The position numbers and the translations under genes were made by a program. A stretch of DNA of 64,000 bases from Ferruginibacter sp. (GTDB taxonomy: Bacteria; Bacteroidota; Bacteroidia; Chitinophagales; Chitinophagaceae), in NCBI GenBank assembly GCA_025963635.1, contig JAOQAK010000036.1, positions 62,001-126,000 on the forward strand, in the 5' to 3' direction. The notes under the pieces were generated by a model. That model worked only from the letters and a program-made list of their open reading frames with translations. It was not told where the DNA came from and made no database searches. Below are positions 57,467 through 64,000 of this stretch, piece by piece (position 1 is the first letter of the stretch; each line of letters starts with the position of its first letter).

Positions 57467-57918
57467 ATGAGCTTGAGCAACTGAATTGCATAATGGTGAT
57501 TGATGACGATGAACCCACCAACTTTTTAAATACAATGCTCATTGAAGATGCAAACTGTACAAAGCATCTCCGGATTGTTGAAAGCGGGCTAAAGGCATTG
57601 GATTACTTTGAAAACTTACTCCGCAAAAAGAAAGATATCATCGCTTATATACCCCCCGATCTCGTATTCCTTGATATCAATATGCCCTGCATGAATGGTT
57701 GGGAATTTTTAGAGGAATACAGGAATCTCCAAAATGAGCAGCCACACCGGCCCGTTATCATTATGCTTACCACTTCACTTGATCCCGAGGATAGGGTGAA
57801 GGCCGCCAATATACCGGAAGTAGCCGGTTTTGAGAATAAACCGCTTACCAGTGAAATGATTGATCGCCTCATTAAAACGCATTTTGCACCAACAGGCTAC
57901 GGCAGGTCGCTTCAGTGA
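57463..57918 (+). CDS. Single-domain response regulator (CheY-like) 2
   Basis: Stand-alone receiver of 151 residues, overlapping the PAS kinase stop (ATGA). Conserved residues: IDDDEPTNF acidic pocket, phospho-acceptor in VFLDINMPCMNGWEF, Thr in IMLTTSL, Lys in FENKPLT. The same subgroup as the regulator at 54137. Translational coupling makes the PAS kinase its most likely partner. No output domain. Confidence 0.93.
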   Translation: MNELEQLNCIMVIDDDEPTNFLNTMLIEDANCTKHLRIVESGLKALDYFENLLRKKKDIIAYIPPDLVFLDINMPCMNGWEFLEEYRNLQNEQPHRPVIIMLTTSLDPEDRVKAANIPEVAGFENKPLTSEMIDRLIKTHFAPTGYGRSLQ

Positions 57919-58267
57919 AAACACCACAAAGTTGCCTGGCGTGCCTTATCCCTCTTCGAAAAAATAGCAGCATCGCAATATCTTAAAGTTTGAAAAAATT
58001 TACAAGGTGTGGAAGTGTCTCTCATTTGACCATTCCCGAAAATCGCATAACACGAACAAGCTGGTGTACTGCGATAAGCATCAGGTAGTAACCAATCTCG
58101 TCTATCCTGGCATAATAGGTTTCAATCACAGCCCGCCATAGCAAACATACCGGACATACACGTACTCACTAACAGTATTTGTACGATTTAATTGGAAGTA
58201 GAATTTTTACCAGGGGGTAGCAATATTACTACGCAAATAGTATTTACGCTGCCATCAAAAAAGAGCA

Positions 58268-58777
58268 GAATTGCTATAGTTTAGCAATTCTTACTGCGTG
58301 ATATTTGTATCACAAAAATGATCAGATAGCCGGCAATAAAATGCTAATATAAGATCCAAAATCCTGAAGAAAGACAATACCAAAACCTGGGTTTATACTG
58401 TTAAAGCGATGATAACCCCAAAAGACTAAGTATCCGATATCCTGAAGAAAACCAAAAAAATCCAATCCGGTGCTTATGCCGTAAAAAGCGAAAATGGCAC
58501 CAAACCGAGTTCCGATATCCTGTAAAAGGCTAAAAACCAAACATCCGGGGTCTATGCTGTAAAAAGCGATGATGATCCAAAAAACCAACAGTATCCAATA
58601 TCCTGAGCTATGCTGTAAAAGGTATCGCAGAAAAACCAACAACCGAAGCCGGAAGAAATTTATTCAATAAACTTTCCGCAACTTTATCCTCAAAGCATTA
58701 TATGCTGACCGAGCCGGCGCGAGCTGGTCCAACAATGTACTTCCACACTATGAAAAACCATTAGCTGTGGAAGTTTT
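58268..58777 (+). repeat. 510-bp repeat element, copy R1 (leader, 78-bp array, hairpin, terminator)
   Basis: Leader: a 9-bp perfect hairpin GAATTGCTA/TAGCAATTC (58268-58290), then GATATTTGTATCA (resembling TAnnTTTG). Array: ATCCTG recurs at 58361, 58439, 58517 and 58600 (spacing 78, 78, 83) and TATGC(C/T)GTAAAAAGCGA at 58475 and 58553 (78). 3' part: small hairpin AGCAT-TAT-ATGCT (58694-58706), then an 8-bp terminator stem CTTCCACA/TGTGGAAG (58740-58773) plus T-rich tail. Plus-strand translation shows repeating K/D-rich peptide traces (ILKKTKK, AYAVKSE, VYAVKSDDDPKN) but with stops and frameshifts. It is either a decayed repeat gene or a structured transcript. Confidence 0.7.
58740..58777 (+). 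terminator. Terminator ending R1
   Basis: Stem CTTCCACA (58740-58747) with TGTGGAAG (58766-58773), loop containing CTATGAAAAACCA, then TTTT. The loop and stem match the left-flank terminator at 43131-43173. Confidence 0.75.
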
Positions 58778-58968
58778 CTTTTGCCCCTATCAAGCTGCGA
58801 TTGCAATACAGCATTGGCCTCTCTGTTCCTTTCTTTGCATGAAAATGCGAATCCGCTTCGTCCAATGCACCAGCCGACCTTCAAAATAATCATTAGGTTC
58901 TTCGTTTTCGCTCAATAAATAGAATAATTACTACATTATTTGGGATGAATCGCTACAAAAAAAAGGGA

Positions 58969-59478
58969 GAGATTGCTATATACTGCCAATTTGTAGTGAT
59001 GCATCTTTGTATCAGAAAAAGGATTGATCAGTTTGTCAGCCGTTTTTTCAAGTTGAGACCCAATACCTTTAACAAACCAGCATAAATCTTTATCATTGCC
59101 GCAAAAAGCAATGATTCCGTAGAAAAGCCGTAGTAGTCCATTATCCTCCAGAAAGATCATTAAAACCAATCCCCGGATCTATGCCGTAAAAAGCGAGGAT
59201 GATCCAAAAAGCCAACGCAATATCCACATCCTGTATAAAGATCATAAAATACAATCCAGGTCTATGCCCTAAAAAGCGATGATGACCCAAAAAACCAATA
59301 GTTCAACCATCCTAAACCGGGCTGTAAAGCACCGATCAAAAGACCAAATCTCTGAACCCAGCAAAGAATTATTAACTAATTTTTCCTGGAAGCCTTTACC
59401 TCATGGTAAAGGAGTCACCCAAAACCTGCAACCACCGGTTTTGAAAAATTAACTCCCGCACAAGCTGTGGGAGTTTTT
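58969..59478 (+). repeat. 510-bp repeat element, copy R2
   Basis: Direct, diverged copy of R1, offset 701 bp. The leader shares ATTGCTATA and CATCTTTGTATCA, GATCAG. Array marks: ATCCT at 59143, 59228 and 59309 (spacing 85, 81) and TATGCC at 59180 and 59263 (83). The 3' hairpin at the position equivalent to R1 is a perfect 8-bp stem CCTTTACC-TCAT-GGTAAAGG (59393-59412), unrelated in sequence to R1's hairpin. The terminator stem AACTCCCGCA/TGTGGGAGTT (59451-59475) ends with a T-run. No open frame survives. Confidence 0.65.
59451..59478 (+). terminator. Terminator ending R2
   Basis: A 10-bp stem AACTCCCGCA/TGTGGGAGTT with one G-T pair, loop CAAGC, followed by T residues. It is 200 bases before the S9 peptidase gene, so it does not end that gene. 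Confidence 0.75.
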
Positions 59479-59679
59479 ATTTCCGGGAGATCCTGCCTTG
59501 TTCTCACCGGTTAGGGTTGAAATCGCAATTCCTAAGATCCAAACACGCTGGCTTATGTTATTTGGTCGCCGAAGAAATATGATTGCCCATTTCGAAGCCA
59601 CTCTTTCACAGGAAAATTATTTTTCGTCGGTGAAACGAAAAGCAATTATTTTTAATCTTCTTCAATTAAAATAATTCCG

Positions 59680-61677
59680 ATGAAATTTCTTTTTCAAATA
59701 TTTTTCTTCAATTTTCTATGGACAGGCGTTTCAGCGCAAAAGGCGGTAAAGCGAACCTTACAGCCCGGTGATGTTTACCTGTTAAAAACTATCGGCGAAA
59801 CACAGGTTTCACCGGATGGGAAATGGATTGCCTATACTCTCAGCAATGCTGATAGTGTCAGGGATAAACGAAACAGTGATATTTGGATGACGAGTTTGGA
59901 CGGTGAACAAAACGTACAGCTTACCAGCAGCGAAGAAAGTGAACATATGCCCCGCTGGAGCCCCGATGGAAAATACATCTCCTTTTTGGCTACCAGGAAT
60001 GGCGATAAAGTAGAACAGATCTGGCTGCTGGATAGAAGAGGGGGCGAAGCCAAAAAGATCACCGCTATTAAAGGCGACCTGGATGAATATACATGGAGCC
60101 CGGATGAAAAAAAAATCGCCATGTGTATCAAAGACGAAGACTTTTCAGATACTGCCAAATCAAAAACAAAGGCGCCTTACGTAATGGACCGATATCATTT
60201 TAAACAGGATAGGGATGGTTGGATCGGCAATCGCCACACCCACCTGTATGTTTTTGACATCCGCACAAAAAAGACCGACACACTTACCAGGGGCAATTTT
60301 GATGAAGGATCGCCCGCATGGAGCCCCGATGGGAAACAACTTGCGTTTGTAAGCAACCGCTCCGCGGATCCTGATAAAAATGAGAATGAAGATATCTGGA
60401 TAATGAATGCATCGGCTGGTGCTCCCTTGAAACAACTTACCCAATGGCCGGGCAGAGATCGAAATCCCTGGTGGAGCCCGGATGGAAAATGGATTGCTTA
60501 CACCAGTTCCTCGAGCAATCTTCTCTTTACGATGTACGGGCAAAATACCCTTTCTTTAGTGCCTTCCGATGGCGGCAAAGTCCGCTCCTTAGCTCCTGCT
60601 TTGGATAGGCCTGTGAGTAATATTCGCTGGGCAAAAGATGGCCGGCACCTTAGTTTCCTTGTAGATGATGATCGCAGAAAATACATTGCCAGTCTCAACC
60701 TGCAAAACAATACCATCGAAACAGTAGCAGGCGGTGAAAGAAGCTTTTCAGGTATTGAGCCTGTTCCGGGTTCGGATGTGTTAATTGCCACCATAAGCGA
60801 ACCACAATTGCCCGCAGAAATATATGTGGTTGAAAACAATCGTACCAGGCGGCTTACCCATGTGCAGGATTCGTTTGTGAATGCTATCCAATTTGCGACG
60901 GTGGAGGGGTTTACTTCCACCAGTAAAGATGGTACACGCATATCCAATATATTATATCGCCCCTATGGTGCAGTAGCCGGACAAAAATTACCATTGATTC
61001 TCTTTATTCATGGTGGTCCTGTGGGGCAGGATGATTATGGCTTTGATTTTTCGAGGCAGATGCTTGCTGCCGGCGGCTATGCAGTAGCGGGAGTAAATTA
61101 CCGGGGCAGCAGCGGCAGGGGTATCGATTTTACAAAATCCATTTACGCGGACTGGGGAAATAAGGAAGTGCTGGACATTTTAGGAGCAGCCGATTATCTT
61201 GTAAGTAAAGGCATAGCGGATGATCGCAGGATGGGAATTGGCGGATGGAGTTACGGCGGTATTCTTACCAATTATACCATTGCTACCGATAGTCGTTTTA
61301 AAGCAGCCGCAAGTGGCGCAGGAAGCGCATTGCAATTCAGCATGTATGGAGTTGATCAATATATAACACAATACGAAACGGAACTGGGCGCTCCATGGAA
61401 AAACCCAAAAAAATGGATGGATCTCTCCTATCCTTTCTTCAAAGCGGATAAAATAAAAACACCTACCCTTTTTATGGCTGGTGAAAAGGATTTTAATGTA
61501 CCCAGCGCAGGCGCCGAACAGATGTACCAGGCACTGCGTTCATTGGGAATACCCACACAGTTGATAATTTATCCCGGGCAGTTTCACGGCATTACGAAAC
61601 CGTCGTACCAGGTAGATCGTTTTGAAAGATATTTGAAATGGTTTGGAAAGTACCTGCAGCCTGAGGAGAATAAGTAA
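59680..61677 (+). CDS. S9 prolyl oligopeptidase-family secreted peptidase
   Basis: Serine peptidase of 665 residues, dipeptidyl-aminopeptidase/acylaminoacyl-peptidase type. Signal peptide 1-19 (ending GVSAQ). An N-terminal seven-bladed WD40-like (PD40) propeller (about 35-390) has repeated WSPDGKxIAF/Y motifs. The C-terminal alpha/beta-hydrolase domain (about 420-660) has the catalytic Ser in GIGGWSYGGIL (about 528), Asp in AGEKDFNVP and His in PGQFHGI. All triad residues are present. Length is typical. It would trim peptides in the periplasm. It converges on the FAD oxidoreductase with only 12 bases between them. Confidence 0.94.
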   Translation: MKFLFQIFFFNFLWTGVSAQKAVKRTLQPGDVYLLKTIGETQVSPDGKWIAYTLSNADSVRDKRNSDIWMTSLDGEQNVQLTSSEESEHMPRWSPDGKYISFLATRNGDKVEQIWLLDRRGGEAKKITAIKGDLDEYTWSPDEKKIAMCIKDEDFSDTAKSKTKAPYVMDRYHFKQDRDGWIGNRHTHLYVFDIRTKKTDTLTRGNFDEGSPAWSPDGKQLAFVSNRSADPDKNENEDIWIMNASAGAPLKQLTQWPGRDRNPWWSPDGKWIAYTSSSSNLLFTMYGQNTLSLVPSDGGKVRSLAPALDRPVSNIRWAKDGRHLSFLVDDDRRKYIASLNLQNNTIETVAGGERSFSGIEPVPGSDVLIATISEPQLPAEIYVVENNRTRRLTHVQDSFVNAIQFATVEGFTSTSKDGTRISNILYRPYGAVAGQKLPLILFIHGGPVGQDDYGFDFSRQMLAAGGYAVAGVNYRGSSGRGIDFTKSIYADWGNKEVLDILGAADYLVSKGIADDRRMGIGGWSYGGILTNYTIATDSRFKAAASGAGSALQFSMYGVDQYITQYETELGAPWKNPKKWMDLSYPFFKADKIKTPTLFMAGEKDFNVPSAGAEQMYQALRSLGIPTQLIIYPGQFHGITKPSYQVDRFERYLKWFGKYLQPEENK

Positions 61678-61689
61678 CCCGTAACTGTT

Positions 61690-62658
61690 TTACTCAGTAC
61701 TAAGTACTGAGTACTGAGTGCTGAGAACCATATTACATACGGTTTCTGCACAACCAAATGCCAATGTGAAGCCACTTCCACCATGCCCATAGTTATGGAT
61801 GATATTTTTGCCAGCTTCCTGCTCTACCCTTACTTCAGCTCGGAAAGGCCTTACACCTGCCCAGCTGCCAATAAAGGCCTGCTCTTTTAGTTCGGGCAAA
61901 ACCTCAAATGCGTTTTGTAATAAACGTTCAATGGTAGCAGGTTCTGTGTCGGTTGTTTCAATACCGGCTTCATAGGTGCCTCCGACAATGATCGCATCTT
62001 TTCTTGGAACAACATACAGCAGGCTTTCATTATCGAGATAGATGGACATGCCCGAACGGGGCTCCAGCAAAGCTACCTGTCCTCTTACCGGAATCACGGT
62101 ATCATCGTTGCACAATTTTCTTGCACCCAATGCACTGCAGTTAATAACCCAATCAAATTGCCCGGCAATTTCACCGAAGTCATTTATCTCCCGCTCAACA
62201 AACAGCACGCCTCTTTGCAGCAACTGCTGTTGCAACCAGGGTAAAAATATTTGTGTTTCAATAAGGGGCACTGTAACATCATACGCTCTCTCGATTCCGG
62301 GTGCCAGTTCCTCCCGTTCCATTGCCCGGCAACACCCTTCCGGCATAAAGCTGATCCAAACAGGTTCTTCCTCAGCCGTATTTACCCGCAGTACTTTTTT
62401 TAGCTGGCACATACTGATGCCGGTCTGCGGTTGATCGCTAAATGACCGGTAGTATTGATAACTGGTATTGCACCAGCCGATGCCTCTTTTATCATTTCGT
62501 ATATGGTACGGGAACCAAAAAGCTGCTGCTTTATTAGAGGTGAGATACGGTGAAAAGGCAGTGGCAAAAATCGTTACCCGGCATCCATTACCGCTCAATA
62601 AATAAGCTGTAGACATTCCACTGATGCCCGCACCGATAATTGCTATGTTCTTACTCAT
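61690..62658 (-). CDS. FAD-dependent oxidoreductase, DAO (D-amino-acid oxidase) family
   Basis: Cytoplasmic flavoenzyme of 322 residues. ATG 62658 (MSKNIAIIGAGISGMSTAYLL) is chosen because the dinucleotide-binding motif GAGISG starts seven residues later; the open frame begins 15 codons upstream. Other motifs: NCSALGARKL, VPRKDAIIVGGTYEAG, and NYGHGGSGFTLAFGCAE, all typical of D-amino-acid/D-aspartate oxidase-like DAO proteins. The Arg in GVRPFRAEVR is at the carboxylate-binding position. Substrate probably a D-amino acid. The last 12 codons (VLSTQYSVLSTE) are encoded by a heptamer repeat, so the native stop was probably overwritten. Confidence 0.87.
   Translation of the reverse strand: MSKNIAIIGAGISGMSTAYLLSGNGCRVTIFATAFSPYLTSNKAAAFWFPYHIRNDKRGIGWCNTSYQYYRSFSDQPQTGISMCQLKKVLRVNTAEEEPVWISFMPEGCCRAMEREELAPGIERAYDVTVPLIETQIFLPWLQQQLLQRGVLFVEREINDFGEIAGQFDWVINCSALGARKLCNDDTVIPVRGQVALLEPRSGMSIYLDNESLLYVVPRKDAIIVGGTYEAGIETTDTEPATIERLLQNAFEVLPELKEQAFIGSWAGVRPFRAEVRVEQEAGKNIIHNYGHGGSGFTLAFGCAETVCNMVLSTQYSVLSTE
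61692..61726. repeat. Heptamer tandem repeat (ACTGAGT units) within the DAO gene end
   Basis: Five units: ACTCAGT, ACTAAGT, ACTGAGT, ACTGAGT, GCTGAGA. The repeat overlaps the 3' end of the DAO-family gene and encodes its C-terminal residues. Confidence 0.8.
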
Positions 62659-63023
62659 GGTGATAAGTGTGTGGAATAAAAATATACATTTATCCAATAC
62701 CAAAACCTAATGCCGCGGGCCTTAATTATAACAGATTGAATTAATTGCACTCCTATTTCTCCATCTTGTTTCCCCCTTCACCGCTAAATACGACTATAAA
62801 AAACCGGTTAATAATTTTCAAAATGAACCCATAAAAATCACAATCATTTCAAACAAAAAAACGAAAGGCCGCTGACGCCCACGGCCAATTTTTATCATTG
62901 CTGTTTTACAATGACAATGCCTTTGACCACTCCCATGACCATCGATAATTCACAGCAACCCAAACACTAACGTTTCACCATTCACCAATTCACCACTCAC
63001 CATTCCCGATAAAATCGTACATT
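62659..63023. other. Divergent intergenic region with hairpin and heptamer repeat
   Basis: About 365 bases with no gene. It contains a GGCCG/CGGCC hairpin at 62867-62886 flanked by A- and T-runs (terminator-like on both strands, although no gene ends here) and a TTCACCA repeat at 62974-63002. Upstream signals for the protease gene must lie here; none clear. Confidence 0.5.
62974..63002. repeat. Heptamer simple repeat (TTCACCA units)
   Basis: Units TTCACCA, TTCACCA(A), TTCACCA, CTCACCA just upstream of the metzincin gene. Confidence 0.7.
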
Positions 63024-64000
63024 ATGAAATTTAATATCAAGCCACTCATTTTTGCACTTGTTCTTTTTATAACAAACGGTGCACACTCCCAAAATTGTTC
63101 AGAAGGCTCTGCAACTTCTGTAAAACACCATAAAATTTACCTGTATTTTCCTACGGCAGATGATGCCACCTTTCCCAATTATGGCGCCGCCCTGGGTGAC
63201 CCAACCTCTCCATTGAAAAAGTTCGATGTGGCAGACCTGGATGCAGGTGTTGGCACAACGGATAACCTCATCGGTTCCATCCTCGGAATTGTACAGGAAG
63301 ACTATTGCGAGTTTGATGTGCAGGTAGTATCTACCAAAACAAAACCAGCTCCACCGGCATCGGAGGCGCAATGGAATATTGTTGGTATTGGAAGCGACAA
63401 TTGTACCAGTTCCAATGGATTATTCGGACTGGCCAGTCCTGTTGGGTCGAATGTAGATTTAAACAACCTTGCACCCAAGGATTTTGCACGGGTTTGGGGC
63501 GGAACTTACCAGTCGCTTTTTGGTACCGGAGGCTCATTTCCACCGCTGGTATTGGCCGGTGCAAATTCTACTTTGGCCAGATGGTCAAATGCTATCGGTG
63601 GAACGGCGAGTCATGAGGCGGGGCATAATTTCGGTTTACAACACAGCACCACTTTACGCCCCGGCGAAGATGCAATGCCCAACCATTTGATGCCTGCCGG
63701 TTCTAATATCGACGGAGCCCACCGTGTTGGCGCCCGTCATTTCAGCGATGAGGATTATGAAATACTGGGTCATAATATTGGCTTGAACACCTTCACACTC
63801 ACTAACTGGGATTTTATTAATCCAAATGCACAGGAGGCACATTCCTTTGTGCTCACTATATTAACCCATGCAGCAAGCTTGTCGTTCAGCAGGGTGTATA
63901 GCGGCGACCGCAGTCCGTGGGCTAATCCAACGATCACCGCTTCCGGCACCGCCTCTTTCCAGGGTGATACTTACAATAAGTTCCTGCTTACTTTCAGTGA
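63024..64000 (+). CDS. Secreted metzincin-like zinc metalloprotease (3' partial)
   Basis: The frame opens at ATG 63024 and stays open to the window edge (325 complete codons), so the gene is truncated on the right. Signal peptide about 1-21 (NIKPLIFALVLFITNGAHSQ), mature protein from Gln/Asn-Cys. The zinc signature is ASHEAGHNFGLQHS (HExxHxxGxxH; H197), preceded by a long N-terminal domain and followed by a Met-turn-like AMPNHLMPAGS. This fits an extracellular metzincin protease. A further beta-rich region (LTHAASLSFSRVYSG) begins at about 275. C-terminal domains, possibly including a sorting signal, are outside the window. Substrate unknown. Confidence 0.85.
   Translation, partial: MKFNIKPLIFALVLFITNGAHSQNCSEGSATSVKHHKIYLYFPTADDATFPNYGAALGDPTSPLKKFDVADLDAGVGTTDNLIGSILGIVQEDYCEFDVQVVSTKTKPAPPASEAQWNIVGIGSDNCTSSNGLFGLASPVGSNVDLNNLAPKDFARVWGGTYQSLFGTGGSFPPLVLAGANSTLARWSNAIGGTASHEAGHNFGLQHSTTLRPGEDAMPNHLMPAGSNIDGAHRVGARHFSDEDYEILGHNIGLNTFTLTNWDFINPNAQEAHSFVLTILTHAASLSFSRVYSGDRSPWANPTITASGTASFQGDTYNKFLLTFS

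Larger units (their letters stand above)
57919..59679. other. 1.8-kb gene-free region right of the kinase island, with duplicated element
   Basis: No credible protein gene on either strand. It holds two direct copies of an element of about 510 bp (58268-58777 and 58969-59478), annotated separately. The stretch 57919-58267 and the spacers 58778-58968 and 59479-59679 show nothing clear; a minus-strand frame ending at 58022 (about 47 codons, ending FSGMVK) is too short to call. Confidence 0.6.

Noticed and set aside
57919..58267. Transposase remnant next to the kinase island
   Set aside because: A 47-codon minus-strand trace (ending at 58022) has no recognisable transposase motif, and no terminal inverted repeats or target duplications were found.
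58322..58642. 106-codon hydrophobic frame on the minus strand with internal repeats (LLQDIG, FLQDIG, FLQDFG)
   Set aside because: It is the reverse complement of the R1 array. The second copy R2 has no matching open frame, and no family resemblance was seen.
58268..59478. CRISPR array
   Set aside because: Units are about 80 bp, imperfect along their whole length, with no conserved repeat/unique spacer alternation and no cas genes.
62867..62886. GGCCG/CGGCC hairpin as a terminator
   Set aside because: The flanking genes are divergent, so no annotated gene ends here, and the stem is only 5 bp; left as an intergenic note.

Overview
The window looks like chromosome from a member of the Bacteroidota, most likely the Chitinophagaceae. 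The signs are moderate GC, few Shine-Dalgarno sequences, very long periplasmic-propeller (Reg_prop/Y_Y_Y) sensor kinases, DUF5060/DUF4038 glycosidases, and occasional TAnnTTTG-type -7 promoter motifs. This placement is inferred from family content; no rRNA, tRNA, CRISPR array or insertion sequence was seen. Both ends cut through genes.

Layout. 1-8.6 kb (+): a sugar-uptake and breakdown cluster with a ribose-type ABC ATPase (5' end missing) and permease, a GlpK-like FGGY kinase, an apiosidase-like glycosidase, a DUF1593 secreted protein and an aldo/keto reductase. 8.7-28.8 kb: a mixed region rich in lipid enzymes (two App1-type phosphatidate phosphatases, a diacylglycerol kinase, a membrane-embedded patatin and a sphingomyelinase D-like phospholipase fused to a PLAT domain). 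It also holds a potassium channel, a PoxB-like thiamine enzyme, a two-gene M16 peptidase operon, a metallophosphoesterase lipoprotein, an outer-membrane barrel and a decayed GH3 glucosidase fragment. 29.1-42.4 kb: a secreted alpha/beta hydrolase, a PaoABC-like molybdenum aldehyde oxidoreductase operon, and small envelope or stress-type genes (YtxH, two DoxX, DUF3072, DUF4242, a basic-adaptor-like protein).

43.8-57.9 kb (+): a signalling island of three tandem paralogous sensor kinases of about 1100 residues (periplasmic propeller, Y_Y_Y, one membrane helix, HisKA, HATPase), a single-domain response regulator, a multi-PAS kinase with the same catalytic core, and a second single-domain regulator overlapping it by 4 bases. 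None has a DNA-binding output. The island is flanked by gene-free DNA: 1.4 kb on the left and 1.8 kb on the right. The right flank holds two direct copies of an element of about 510 bp (offset 701 bp), each with a conserved leader, an internal array of degenerate units of about 80 bp, and a 3' hairpin followed by a terminator. The left flank carries a terminator hairpin nearly identical, loop included, to the one ending the first right copy. This is the best candidate here for something undescribed, either a structured RNA family or a decayed repeat gene.

59.7-64 kb: an S9 prolyl-oligopeptidase-type peptidase, a DAO-family FAD oxidoreductase whose last codons come from a heptamer repeat, and the 5' part of a secreted metzincin-like protease that runs off the window.
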